In this document: in pieces, positions 15,830-25,600 of the stretch
Numbering within the stretch: position 1 is the first letter of the stretch
Layout: every line of letters begins with the position of its first letter
Source: Aeromicrobium sp. Root495
Lineage (GTDB): Bacteria > Actinomycetota > Actinomycetes > Propionibacteriales > Nocardioidaceae
NCBI RefSeq assembly: GCF_001426755.1
Contig: NZ_LMFJ01000002.1
Location: 460,322-524,321, forward strand
Length of the DNA stretch: 64,000 nt
Reading direction: 5' to 3'
Program-made: the position numbers and the translations under genes
The notes under the pieces: generated by a model
The model's input: the letters and a program-made list of their open reading frames with translations, nothing else
Databases searched by the model: none
What the model was told of the DNA's origin: nothing

Positions 15830-17710
15830 TCAGAACGCAGCCTCGTCGAGCTCCATGATGCTGTCGTCGATGTTCTCGGCGAGCGCGCGCTCCGAGGCCA
15901 GCTTCGGCAGGATGTTGCGCGCGAAGAACGAGGCCGCGGCGACCTTGCCCTCGTAGAACGACTGCTCCGTGCCGGTGGCGCCGGCGTCGAGCGCTGTCTG
16001 CGCCACGGCCGCACCGCGCAGCAGGAGCCACGCGACGGTGAGGTCGCCGAGCACGTAGACGAGACGGGTCGTGTTGAGACCGACCTTGTAGATGTTCTTC
16101 AGGTCGCCCTTCTCGTCGGCCGGGTTGGACGCCATGAGGTCGTTGAAGACCGCGCCCAGGATGGCCTGCGTGTCCTCGAGGCCCTTGGCGAGCAGCTCGC
16201 GCTCGACCTTGAGGCGGCCGTTGCCGGCGTCGCCCTGGGCGAACTCCTGGATCTCGTTGGCGAGGTGACCGATGGCGCGGCCCTTGTCCTTCACGATCTT
16301 GCGGAAGAACAGGTCCTGGCCCTGGATGGCCGTGGTGCCCTCGTACAGGGTGTCGATCTTGGCGTCGCGCACGTACTGCTCGATGGGGTAGTCCTGCAGG
16401 AAGCCGGAACCACCGAAGGTCTGGAGCGACTCGGTGCCCAGCACGACCCAGGAGCGCTCCGAGCCGTAGCCCTTCACGATCGGGAGCAGGAGGTCGTTGA
16501 CGGCCTCCTCGAGCGAGGCGTCCTCGCCGCTCTTGGCCTTGAGCGTGATGGCGTCCTGCCACGTGGAGGTGTAGATGGCGAGCGAGCGCAGGCCCTCGGC
16601 GAACGCCTTCTGCGTGAGCAGCGAGCGGCGGACGTCGGGGTGGTGCGTGATGGTGACGCGCGGGGCCGTCTTGTCGGCGGCCTGCGTGAGGTCGGCGCCC
16701 TGGACGCGCTCCTTGGCGTACTCGAGCGCGTTGAGGTAGCCGGTGGACAGCGTGGCGATGGCCTTGGCGCCCACCATCATGCGGGCGTTCTCGATGACGC
16801 GGAACATCTGGTTGATGCCGTCGTGCACCTCGCCGAGCAGCCAGCCGCGAGCGGCCTGGCCCTCGCCGGTGGAGGAGTCTCCGAAGGTGACCTCGCACGT
16901 GGTGGACACCTTGATGCCCATCTTCTTCTCGACGTTGGTCACGTAGGCGCCGTTGCGCTCGCCCGTGAGCTCGCCCGTCTCGACGTCGAAGTGGTACTTG
17001 GGGACCAGGAAGAGGCTCAGGCCCTTGGTGCCGGGGCCGCCGTGGCCCTCGACGCCCTGGGGGCGGGCGAGGACGAGGTGCATGATGTTCTCGGCCATGT
17101 CGTGCTCACCCGAGGTGATGAAGCGCTTGACGCCCTCGATGTTCCAGGTGCCGTCCTCGTTGGGGAAGGCCTTGGTGCGGCCGGCACCCACGTCGGAGCC
17201 CGCGTCGGGCTCGGTGAGCACCATGGTGGCGCCCCAGCGTCGGTCGACCATGTGCTGCGCGATCTTGACGTCGCGGTCCTGCGTGCCGTTCTCGAAGACG
17301 ATGCGCGCGAAGGCGGGGCCGCAGGCGAACATCCAGATGGGCGGGTTGGCGCCCAGGACGAACTCGGCGGAGGACCACACGAGCGAGTTGGGGGCCGTCT
17401 GGCCGCCGAGGGCCTCGGGCACCTGGAGGCGCCACCACTCGGCGTCCATCCACTTCTGGTAGCTGTCGGCGAAGGACTTGTTCATCGTCACCGAGTGCGT
17501 GGCGGGGTCGTAGACCGGCGGGTTGCGGTCCGAGTCCTCGAAGGAGTCGGCCAGGTCCTCGCGGGCGGTGCGCTCGATCTCGCCGAGGATGCTCTTGGCG
17601 GTGTCGACGTCGAAGTCCTCGAAGATGCCCTGGCCGTAGACCTCGCCGCGGTCGAACAGCTCGAAGAGGTTGAACTCGATGTCGCGCTGGTTGCTCTTGT
17701 AGTGGCTCAT
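15830..17710 (-). CDS. Long acyl-CoA dehydrogenase (FadE5-like)
   Basis: A 626-residue flavoprotein, longer than the usual 380-400 residues because of N- and C-terminal extensions, as in mycobacterial FadE5. The FAD/substrate motif [13 protein letters not shown], the [10 protein letters not shown] segment and [20 protein letters not shown] are clear. The catalytic glutamate is probably in [14 protein letters not shown]. It catalyses the first step of beta-oxidation on mid- or long-chain acyl-CoAs. No electron-transfer flavoprotein or other beta-oxidation genes are adjacent. An AT-rich palindrome lies 91-98 bp upstream of the start. Confidence 0.9.
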   Translation of the reverse strand: MSHYKSNQRDIEFNLFELFDRGEVYGQGIFEDFDVDTAKSILGEIERTAREDLADSFEDSDRNPPVYDPATHSVTMNKSFADSYQKWMDAEWWRLQVPEALGGQTAPNSLVWSSAEFVLGANPPIWMFACGPAFARIVFENGTQDRDVKIAQHMVDRRWGATMVLTEPDAGSDVGAGRTKAFPNEDGTWNIEGVKRFITSGEHDMAENIMHLVLARPQGVEGHGGPGTKGLSLFLVPKYHFDVETGELTGERNGAYVTNVEKKMGIKVSTTCEVTFGDSSTGEGQAARGWLLGEVHDGINQMFRVIENARMMVGAKAIATLSTGYLNALEYAKERVQGADLTQAADKTAPRVTITHHPDVRRSLLTQKAFAEGLRSLAIYTSTWQDAITLKAKSGEDASLEEAVNDLLLPIVKGYGSERSWVVLGTESLQTFGGSGFLQDYPIEQYVRDAKIDTLYEGTTAIQGQDLFFRKIVKDKGRAIGHLANEIQEFAQGDAGNGRLKVERELLAKGLEDTQAILGAVFNDLMASNPADEKGDLKNIYKVGLNTTRLVYVLGDLTVAWLLLRGAAVAQTALDAGATGTEQSFYEGKVAAASFFARNILPKLASERALAENIDDSIMELDEAAF

Positions 17711-17800
17711 GCCGTGCTCGTTCCTTGTCGCATAGTCAGGAATCCGGGGGGTCGTCCGGTGCCGTTGACGTCGAGACGGTCCGACGGCTACCGGCGGGTA

Positions 17801-17808
17801 ACTTAAGT
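17801..17808. promoter_or_regulatory. AT-rich palindrome upstream of the acyl-CoA dehydrogenase
   Basis: ACTTAAGT, flanked at two bases' distance by GG and CC, stands out in a GC-rich 198-bp gap. It lies 91-98 bp upstream of the dehydrogenase start and may be a TetR-type operator or part of the promoter. Nothing else in this gap is recognisable. Confidence 0.35.
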
Positions 17809-17908
17809 ATCCGTCGTACCTGGGTCAGAACACAAGTCCTGCGGTGTGAGGTTCAGCGCGTGACGACTTCGAGGGAGCTCGACCGCTCGGGACTGAGGGC
17901 GCCGCACG

Positions 17909-18355
17909 TCACCGTGCGGGCCAACCGCCCTCCGTCCGGGCCACGCCTGCCTGGGTCAGGCCGTCGAGGCAGTCGTCGCGCCTCTCCAGCGAGGCGGTGT
18001 CCTGGAGCAGGCCCTTGGCACGCAACGCGTTCAAGAGCTCCTGGGTGCGCTGGGCTCCGGTCCCCCCACTGGCCGGCGGGTCGCGGAAGTCGAACACCTG
18101 GACCCGACCGGCGCGGCGGCTGGTGTCGGCCCACGCCGGGAGGTCGTCCGTGGTGAGACGGCCGCTCTCGAGCCACGCGCGGGTCGCCTGGACGGTGCAG
18201 TAGAGGTTGCCGTAGGAGCCGAGGTCGAAGCAGCCGTTCGAGGTGCCGGCACCGCACGGCGCACGGGACGCCGTGGAGTCGTCGTCGCACCCGGAGACCG
18301 CCAAAAGGAGCAGGACCGCCGTGACCGCCGAGAGAAGACGACGGGAGGGCGTCAC
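17909..18355 (-). CDS. Putative lipoprotein, paralogue of the next upstream lipoprotein
   Basis: A 148-residue protein with a signal peptide ending in the lipobox AVSGC (Cys 23), so probably anchored to the outer face of the membrane. The mature part has YCTVQATRAWLESGRL, DDLPAWAD and VQVFDFRDPP, which align with corresponding segments of the neighbouring lipoprotein; four cysteines could form disulfides. Its ATG overlaps that neighbour's stop (ATGA). It is last in the operon that begins with eccC. No known family recognised. Confidence 0.75.
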   Translation of the reverse strand: MTPSRRLLSAVTAVLLLLAVSGCDDDSTASRAPCGAGTSNGCFDLGSYGNLYCTVQATRAWLESGRLTTDDLPAWADTSRRAGRVQVFDFRDPPASGGTGAQRTQELLNALRAKGLLQDTASLERRDDCLDGLTQAGVARTEGGWPAR

Positions 18356-18798
18356 CGGTCGGCCAGGTAGCCAGGACCGCCCTGCGACCTCTCCACGTCG
18401 GCGTCGGTGGTGCTCTCCATGCAGCTCTCGACCTCGGCCGGGTCGAGCTCGACGCTCTTGAGCCCGGGCGACGACAGCAGGCGACCCACGAGAGCGGCCG
18501 AGCTGTCGGAGGGCTGCTTCGTGAAGTCCACGATGCGTGGCGTCCCCTCGACCTCGGTCCGGTCGGCGAACGAGGGCAGCTCCGAGCGCTCGAGCTCGCC
18601 GTCGTCGATCATCTGGCGCAGCTGCTGGACCTGGCAGTACGAGTCCAGCGACGCGACCGACGTCGCGAGCGTCGAGGCCGGGGAGGGCTCTGCGGGCTCG
18701 GACCCGTCGTCGGACTGACAGGCCGTCAGCACGAGCACGGCGGCCGCGCCCACCAGCAGCCTCCCGAGCGCACGGGAGGCGACGGCGCAGGAGGTCAC
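18352..18798 (-). CDS. Putative lipoprotein, second of a paralogous pair
   Basis: A 148-residue protein with a signal peptide and lipobox LTAC. I chose the GTG start because it forms a GTGA overlap with the stop of the large upstream gene and gives a normal signal peptide. The mature part, YCQVQQLRQMIDDGEL then ELPSFAD then PRIVDF, parallels the downstream lipoprotein, showing an old tandem duplication. It lies in the secretion operon, so a role as an exported accessory protein is likely but unproven. Confidence 0.75.
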   Translation of the reverse strand: MTSCAVASRALGRLLVGAAAVLVLTACQSDDGSEPAEPSPASTLATSVASLDSYCQVQQLRQMIDDGELERSELPSFADRTEVEGTPRIVDFTKQPSDSSAALVGRLLSSPGLKSVELDPAEVESCMESTTDADVERSQGGPGYLADR

Positions 18799-21470
18799 GG
18801 GCGACCCCAGTCGTCCTGGTCGAGGAAGTCGTCCTTGTTGAGCTTGTCGGCCTGGTCCAGCTTGTACTGGTCGTTGTACCCCTTGTAGGTGGAGTGAAGC
18901 TCGGTCGTGAAGTTGGTGTAGACGGAGTCCTGGTGCGGCGGGTTCTGGGAGAAGTAGTCGCTGAAGAAGTCGATCGCCGCGCCCTGCACGTTGGCGTTGG
19001 AGGTGCCCTCGGGGTTGGCCAGCGACGCGGGCAGGTCGGCTCGGTCGATCCGGCCGGAGTCCACCAGCGCGTCCACCATGGCGAGCGTGTTGTTGGTGGT
19101 CACGTTGGCGCCGTCGGCCTGCCAGTCCGGCAGCTGCTCGGCGTTGGGCTCGGGCATGTGCTCGGCCGTCAGCAGGTTGGACAGCAGGGTGTTGCCCACA
19201 CCCGCTGCAGGCCCGAGGATGTCGCCGGCGCCGGGGATCTTCCCGGCCAGGGTCGCAGCGATGCCGGAGGCGATCTTCATGTTGCGGACCCGCTCGGCCT
19301 CCTGGTCGTCGGCGTTCAGGCCACGCTCCTGCGCCTCGTTGATGAGGGCGGCGTCCCACAACCCCTGCAGGCGTCCGTTCTTGTCACCCAGCACCAGCGT
19401 GTTCTCGGTGGTGGGGTGCTCGGACCACTCCCGGATGGCGTCCTGCTGGTAGGCGGCGACGTACGCACTGAGCCGTCCGGCGCCCCGGTCGTAGTCGAAG
19501 GAGGACGGCTGACCCGTGTCGGCGTCGCCCACGTGGTCGCTCGCGATGTAGGTCATGAGTCGGATGCGGTCGCCCTCCGAGAGCGGGCTGCCGCTTGCTC
19601 CGTCGGTCCCGGACTCCGAGGCGAACTCGTCGAGGTGGTCCGAGAAGGCGTCGGCGATCTCACGGGTGATCAGCGTGTTCCGGTAGGCGGCGGACTCGCC
19701 CTCGCCGCCCATCAGGTGCCGGAAGTTCCCGTCCTCCGTCGACGTGATGTCCTGACTCAGCTTGTCGAAGGCGCGGTCGGCGCGTTCCACGGCGGCCGGG
19801 TCGTCCGAGACGGCGTCGTCGTGGATCCAGGAGTACATCTGGGCCGCCTTGGCCTCGTCGCCGTTCTCGAGGTCGAACGGCTGGTCGAGGATCGTGGCGT
19901 TGAAGTCCGAGCGGTAGTTGGGCGGCACGTCCTCGCCCGCCACGAGATCGGCCGTGGCGTCGCGGTTGCGGCTGGTCATGTCGAGCACGTCGGCGAGGAG
20001 CCCCGTGTTCCAGGGGTCCTGACGGTCGCCGCCGGGCTGGTTGGCCCAGAAGTCCTCGGAGTTGGCGGTGGACGTGGCGGCCGATGACGCCATCTGCTTG
20101 GCCAGGTCGTCGCCGGGGGCGGCGTCGCCGTGCACCATGAGCTCGGCCAGGTCCTGGAAGTCGCCGGCGTCGTCGAACGTCCAGTAGGCGCCGCTGATGC
20201 TGCCCTTCATCTCCGAGGAGAAGACCTGCTCGGCGTCGTGACGCAGGTCCTCCGGCAGGTCGGTGTACCCGCCGCCGAAGTCCTCCTGCGACGTGTTGAG
20301 GATGGCGTTGGCGTACGCCTTGAACATGTTGGACTGCTGGCCGTCGCTGTAGCCGTCGCCCTCGTGGTACTCGAAGTGGGTGCCGTCAGAGACGGTGTAG
20401 CTGGTGGTCCAGCGGTGCTTGTCGTCCTTGATGTAGTCCTGGATGTCGCTCTGCTTGTCCCACGTGTCGGCGACGAACTTCTGCAGGTAGTCCTGGGCGC
20501 CGGTCACCGAGGCGTTGCGCGCCAGGTCGATGCCGTTCTTGGCCGCCCAGGGAGCCAGCAGGGCGAGCCCGTTGTTGACGTCCTGCACGTTCTCCATGGC
20601 CGAGAGGAACCCGGCGGGGCCGGAGCTGTTCGCGTCGTCGAGCGCGCGGACGACCCGGTCGGCGTCGGCCTCGCCGTCGTCTGCGTCCACCCGGGGCAGG
20701 GCCAGCGAGATGATGGCGGCCTGCAGGTCCTCGCTGGGGTGGGGCACCTCCATCCACTGCTCCAGCAGCTCGGGGTTGGCCTCCCGGAACGCGAGTCGCT
20801 CCTCCTCGGTCATGAGACCGGCGTTGACGCGGTTCTTGTAGTACTGGAACTTGTCGTCGGCGTTGAGCGTGAGGCCGGGCCACAGGCTCGCCTGGGTGAG
20901 CGGGATGAGGCCCGCGAGCACGAGCGACCTCACGTCGGCCTCGGTGGGCCCTGACTCGAACTTGCCGGCGACGGAGTCGGCCTCGGTCTCGAGCGTCTCG
21001 AGGGCGCGGTCGTAGCGGCCCTGGAGCTTGGCCTTCTCCTGGGCCTTGATCTCGGGGTACGTGAGCGGATCCGGTGTGTCGGCGCCGTCGCCGCTCCCCT
21101 CGTCCTCGGACGGACTGGGCTGGGCGTTGAAGCGCGCCGTGGTGTTGGCGTTCAGCTCCTCGCTGAGCGTCGTGACCGTCGAGTCGAAGGTGGAGACCGT
21201 CGCCGCGAAGCTGGTGAGCAGTCCGATGGCGTAGGTGCCGTTCTGGGCCAGGCGCCGGGCCGCGTTGGTGGCCGGCTCGAGGTTCATCTGGGTGGCGTCG
21301 GTGACGTCTCCCTCGATGTTGCTCGCCACGGCGGCATCGTCGTCGGCCAGGTCGCCGATGAGCGACTGCACCGTGGCGGTGTGTGCGGTGGGATCGTCGG
21401 CCGCGCTCTTGATCTTGTCGGCGGTCACGCCGCCATGGAGCTCTGCGTAGTCCTCGAAGTCTGCAACCAT
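18795..21470 (-). CDS. Large protein of unknown function in the type VII locus (candidate substrate)
   Basis: An 891-residue protein. The ATG was chosen because GGGGGAAG lies about 7 bases upstream; an upstream GTG is less convincing. The N-terminal about 120 residues are helical with no signal peptide, like the N-terminal domains of type VII-dependent proteins. An acidic Ser/Asp/Gly linker follows near 130-145. The middle is Asp/Trp-rich and polar; a Gly/Ala-rich hydrophobic stretch appears near residues 735-765 (GKIPGAGDILGPAAGVGN), and the C-terminus is strongly polar (KLDQADKLNKDDFLDQDD). It may belong to the DUF6571-type actinobacterial proteins; I cannot confirm this. No toxin motif or canonical YxxxD/E export tag is visible. 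It follows three small WXG100-sized genes after a hairpin. Confidence 0.7.
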   Translation of the reverse strand: MVADFEDYAELHGGVTADKIKSAADDPTAHTATVQSLIGDLADDDAAVASNIEGDVTDATQMNLEPATNAARRLAQNGTYAIGLLTSFAATVSTFDSTVTTLSEELNANTTARFNAQPSPSEDEGSGDGADTPDPLTYPEIKAQEKAKLQGRYDRALETLETEADSVAGKFESGPTEADVRSLVLAGLIPLTQASLWPGLTLNADDKFQYYKNRVNAGLMTEEERLAFREANPELLEQWMEVPHPSEDLQAAIISLALPRVDADDGEADADRVVRALDDANSSGPAGFLSAMENVQDVNNGLALLAPWAAKNGIDLARNASVTGAQDYLQKFVADTWDKQSDIQDYIKDDKHRWTTSYTVSDGTHFEYHEGDGYSDGQQSNMFKAYANAILNTSQEDFGGGYTDLPEDLRHDAEQVFSSEMKGSISGAYWTFDDAGDFQDLAELMVHGDAAPGDDLAKQMASSAATSTANSEDFWANQPGGDRQDPWNTGLLADVLDMTSRNRDATADLVAGEDVPPNYRSDFNATILDQPFDLENGDEAKAAQMYSWIHDDAVSDDPAAVERADRAFDKLSQDITSTEDGNFRHLMGGEGESAAYRNTLITREIADAFSDHLDEFASESGTDGASGSPLSEGDRIRLMTYIASDHVGDADTGQPSSFDYDRGAGRLSAYVAAYQQDAIREWSEHPTTENTLVLGDKNGRLQGLWDAALINEAQERGLNADDQEAERVRNMKIASGIAATLAGKIPGAGDILGPAAGVGNTLLSNLLTAEHMPEPNAEQLPDWQADGANVTTNNTLAMVDALVDSGRIDRADLPASLANPEGTSNANVQGAAIDFFSDYFSQNPPHQDSVYTNFTTELHSTYKGYNDQYKLDQADKLNKDDFLDQDDWGRP

Positions 21471-21518
21471 CGGAAACTTCCCCCCAGAAGTCGTGTGGTG
21501 GTGGTCGTTCACGAACGA

Positions 21519-21548
21519 GGGGCACGGCGCGTGGTCGCGCCGTGCCCC
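21519..21548 (-). terminator. Intra-operon hairpin between small and large type VII genes
   Basis: A perfect 13-bp stem (arm GGGGCACGGCGCG) with the loop TGGT lies 19 bp after the third small gene and 49 bp before the large gene. It may stop part of the transcription, giving more of the small proteins than of the large protein and lipoproteins. Confidence 0.65.
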
Positions 21549-21567
21549 TGCTCGGTGCCAGGTCTGG

Positions 21568-21927
21568 TCAGACCTGGCGGTTGATGCGGTCGCCGATCTC
21601 GGTGTCGAGACCGATGTCGGCCTGGAGGGCGCGGGCGCCCTCCTCGTCGTTCGAGCGCGCCGTGGAAGCCACGTTGGACACGTTGTTCCCGCCGGTGTCC
21701 AGGTGCACGCCGAGCTGGTTGCTGTCGTCGACCAGGTGGTCGGTCACGAAGCTCGAGAGAGCGCTCTTGATCCGACCGTGCCCGACCGTGCCCGAGGCCG
21801 AGTCGAGCCCGGTGCTGAGACCTCGAGCCGCCGCGCGAGCGCCCTCGGAACGGCCCGCGATCTTGCGGCCGGTCCCGTGGAGACCGTCGACGTCGACGCC
21901 GGTGACGTTCGAAGAACCCTCACCCAT
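21568..21927 (-). CDS. Small ESX/EspC-like protein of the type VII locus
   Basis: A 119-residue soluble protein without signal peptide: GVDVDGLHGTGRKIAGRSEG near the start, a helical middle, and an end rich in Asp/Ala (LQADIGLDTEIGDRINRQV). Size and position among type VII genes suggest an EspC- or WXG100-like helical partner, but there is no WxG motif and no tryptophan at all. Follows the second small gene by 8 bp, so co-translated. Confidence 0.65.
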   Translation of the reverse strand: MGEGSSNVTGVDVDGLHGTGRKIAGRSEGARAAARGLSTGLDSASGTVGHGRIKSALSSFVTDHLVDDSNQLGVHLDTGGNNVSNVASTARSNDEEGARALQADIGLDTEIGDRINRQV

Positions 21928-21935
21928 GACGAGCC

Positions 21936-22241
21936 TCAGATGTTCCGGAGCGACTTGTTGGCAGCGTTCTGCACGTTGCTGACGAACTCGTCGGTCTTCT
22001 CGACCGTCTTCTGAGCCGTGCGGTTGATGCCCGAGTCGATGTCGGTGGCGTGACGGCTCGTGGAGGTGCGGATGGCGCTGAGCTGCTCGGAGCCGACACC
22101 GTCCTCGCTCATCCGCTGCAGGTGTGCCTGCTGGCGGTCGACCTCGTCGTTGATGTTCTTGGCCGAGCCCGCGTTGCTCCGCGTGGCGTCGGCGTGGTTC
22201 TGGATGGAGGCGCGATCGACGCGCAGCTGATCTCCGGACAT
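21936..22241 (-). CDS. WXG100-sized protein lacking the WxG motif
   Basis: A 101-residue protein, polar and helical throughout (for example NINDEVDRQQAHLQRM and KTVEKTDEFVSNVQNAANK), with AGGAGA about 7 bases before the ATG. Length and two-helix character fit the WXG100 superfamily, yet the turn motif is absent and it contains no tryptophan or tyrosine. It sits between two other small genes of the eccC operon and may pair with one of them as a heterodimer. Confidence 0.65.
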   Translation of the reverse strand: MSGDQLRVDRASIQNHADATRSNAGSAKNINDEVDRQQAHLQRMSEDGVGSEQLSAIRTSTSRHATDIDSGINRTAQKTVEKTDEFVSNVQNAANKSLRNI

Positions 22242-22267
22242 GGTGTTCTCCTGACGTCTCTCGGGCC

Positions 22268-22627
22268 TCAGGCCCGGTTGATCTTGCTGTGAAGGTCGGA
22301 AGCAGCCTGGTCGAGTGCGTTGGACTCGGCGGCCTGGCCGGAGGACGCCTCGTCCTCGTGCGCGGCGGTCTGCTTGACGTAGCGGGCGCCGCCCTCGGCG
22401 TTGGCCGTGTGGAGCAGCGCGGCTGCACCCAGGTTGTTGGCGGTGGCCGTGGAGCCGTTGGCCGCCTGCGTGGCGAACGCACCCTTGTTCTGGCCCTGGA
22501 GCTCGGACGTCTGCCCGTGCTGCTTCTTGGCCAGGCCCTGGACGCCCTCGCCGGAGCCGGCGACGCTGCGGTGGCCCGCGATGGCGCCCTCGTAGCCCTC
22601 GGTCAGTGAAACGCGATCTGCGGTCAT
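22268..22627 (-). CDS. Small Ala/Gln-rich ESX-like protein
   Basis: A 119-residue helical protein with a Gly/Gln/Ala-rich centre (KKQHGQTSELQGQNKG) and a C-terminus of heptad-like helix. AGGGGG lies just upstream of the chosen ATG. It is the first gene after eccC (72 bp gap). No WxG, no signal peptide. By size and place I regard it as a possible type VII substrate or partner. Confidence 0.65.
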   Translation of the reverse strand: MTADRVSLTEGYEGAIAGHRSVAGSGEGVQGLAKKQHGQTSELQGQNKGAFATQAANGSTATANNLGAAALLHTANAEGGARYVKQTAAHEDEASSGQAAESNALDQAASDLHSKINRA

Positions 22628-22699
22628 GAATCCCCCTGAATTGATGCGACAGTCCATTCAGGGTTGCACAACTTCGGATGGAGCGAAAGCGCAACCGGT

Positions 22700-25600
22700 T
22701 CAGGTCGTGTGATGTTCATCATCGACCTGGGCCGTCTGCACGAGCGAGGCGGCGCCGTCGCGCGTGACGTAGAGGGCGCGGCCCTTGGGCAGGCGCCGCG
22801 AGGCGTGCCCGCCGATGAGACGTCCCTCCATGCGGTCGCCGGAGAACATGAAGCCGGGTGCGCTGAGGTCGATGAGTCGCTGGATGAGCGGGTCGAAGAC
22901 AGCGCGGCTCATGCCGCCGGTGCGGCGGGTCAGGACGAGGTGGAAGCCCAGGTCGCGGCCCTGCGGGAGCAGGTCGACGAGTGCCGTGAGCGGATCGCCC
23001 TGCGAGGTGGAGACGAGGTCGTAGTCGTCGACGATGACGAAGACCTCGAGACCTTCCCACCAGGTGCGCGTGCGGAGCTGCTCCGACGTGACGTCGGGAC
23101 CCGGGATGCGGGCGCGGATGGCGCCGGCGAGGTCCTGCGCCGTCTTGGTGGCCTGCTCGGCGCCGGTGGCGTAGGCCAGCAGGTACTCCTGCGGCACGAC
23201 GTCGAGGAGGGAGCGCCGGTAGTCCACGACGGCGATGCCGATCTCTTCGGGCGAGTGGCTCGAGACGAGGTTGTGGATGATGAGCTTGAGCAGGTTGGAC
23301 TTGCCCGTCTCCCCGTCGCCGTAGACCTGGAGGTGCGGGTCGGCGCCCCACAGCTCGATCTCCGCAGGGCCGAGGTTGATCTCGGAGAGGCCGACCAGCA
23401 CACCCTTGTCGCCGAGCTTGATCTCGGGCAGGTCGGCCATCCCGACGTGGCGCGGGAGGACCTGCACGCGGGCGACGGCCTGATCGCCCCAACGCTCCTT
23501 GACGGCCTCGATGAGCGTCCGCTGGGCGTCGTCGAGCACCGAGGGGTCGTCCTCGACCCCGTCGGGGATGGCGAGCACGGGCAGCGCGGTCTGGAAGATC
23601 GTGGCCGACTTGCGGCTGCCGGTGATGCCGCGCCCCATCATGTCCTTGGGGATCTGCTCCATCACGGCGCGCTCGAACTCGGAGTCGTACGCGTCGTTGA
23701 GGCGCAGCTCGAGGCGACCGCCCATGGAGCCCTGCATGCGCATGCGGACCTGCATGGCCTGGGTGACCGTGACCACGACGTGGACGCCGAAGTTGGTGCC
23801 TCGTGCGGCGATGTCGGCGATGGCGTAGTCGAGGTCGTCGTACTCGTCGCGGAACGTGCCCCAGCCGTCGACGACGAGGAACACGTCGCCCGGCTCACCC
23901 TCGGGGAGGGTGCCGGCGGCCCGGGCCCGGCGGTAGGCCGCCATGGAGTCCAGGCCCTTCTCGCGGAAGAGGGACTCACGACGGTTGAGGACGGCGCGGA
24001 CGTCGTTGACGGTCCGGGTGATGCGCTCGGGGTCGACCCGCGAGGTCACCGACGCGACGTGGGGCACGCCCTCGAGCGCCGACAGCGAGCCGCCGCCGAA
24101 GTCGATGCAGTAGAAGCTCACGGCGCCGGGCGCGTACGTCATGGCCATGGACATGATCATGGTGCGCAGCAACGTGGACTTACCGGTCTGCGGGGACCCC
24201 GTGATGATGAGGTTGGCACCGCCACCGGTGAAGTCCCACTCGAGTGGGAACTGGTCCTGGTGCTTGGGGTCGTCGACGAGGCCGAGCACCGCGTGGCAGG
24301 AGGAGTCCGGCTGCGAGTCGCCCACCTCGACGAGGGACCCCAGGGGCAGCCGCGAGGGGAGCGGGTCGAGCCAGACCGGCCGCACGCGGTCGCGGCCCGA
24401 GGTCTCGATCTGCTCGCAGATCACGTCGAGGACGCTGCTCTTGGCTCGCGGGTCCGTGGCGGTGGCCTCGGCGGCCTGCGCGGCCATCTCCATCTTCTCG
24501 AGGGCGGCGGCCTGCTGGGCCAGCCAGGCGCCCAGGCCGTTGGTGGCGACGTAGGGCACCACCGGCACGGCGGTCTTGGGGCCGTCGGTGGGGGGCACGT
24601 AGGGCGACGACACGAGGGCTGCCTTGAAGCGGTCGAACACGGTGGTGTCGACCTTGAGGTAGCCCGAGCCGGGCTCCGGAGGAAGGTGGAACGCGTCGGG
24701 CACGCCGATGGCGTCGCGGCTCTCGCTCTCGGAGAACGTGCGCAGGCTGATGCGGTAGGACAGGTGGGACTCCAGGCCGCGGATCTTGCCCATCTCGAGC
24801 TTCTGCGTGGCGAGCAGCAGGTGGACGCCGATGGATCGACCGATGCGGCCGATGGCCACGAACATCTCGGCGAAGTCGGGCTTGGCGGTGAGGAGCTCGG
24901 AGAACTCGTCGACGATGACGAGCAGGTGGGGCAGCGGCTCGAGGTCCTCGCCGGCGTCGATCCGGTCCTGGTAGGCCGTGACGTTGGGCAGGTTCCCGGC
25001 GCGCTTCAGGATCTCCTGGCGGCGCTGCATCTCGCCGTACAGCGCGTCGCGCATCCGGTCGACGAGCGTGAGGTCGTCCTGGAGGTTGGTGATGCTGCCC
25101 GCGATGTGCGGGATCTGCTCCATGGACGCGAACGTGGCGCCGCCCTTGAAGTCGACGAGCATGAGGGCGAGCCGGTCGGGTCCGTGACCGATGACGAGCG
25201 AGCTCACGAGCGTGCGCAGCATCTCCGACTTGCCGGCGCCGGTGGCACCCACGACGAGCCCGTGCGGGCCCATGCCGCCGTGCGCCGACTCCTTGAGGTC
25301 GAGCACGACGGTCTGGCCGTTGGTGCCCACGCCGATGGGCACGCGGAGCAGGTCGCGCAGGGCGCGCTGCTGCCAGGAGCGCCGGAGGTCGAGGTGGGCC
25401 GGGTCGGCGACGCCCAGGATCTCGGTGAGACCGACGGTGTCGGAGAGGCCCTCCCCACCCATCTCCTCGGCGGTGAGGCGCAGGGCCGACAGCTGCCGCG
25501 CCACGGAGGACTCGAGTCCCGGTGCCGGGACGTCGAGCCGGAACGCGGTGGGGTGGGAGGCGGCGGTGACGGAGCCGTCGGCCGCGATCTCGAGGCGGTC

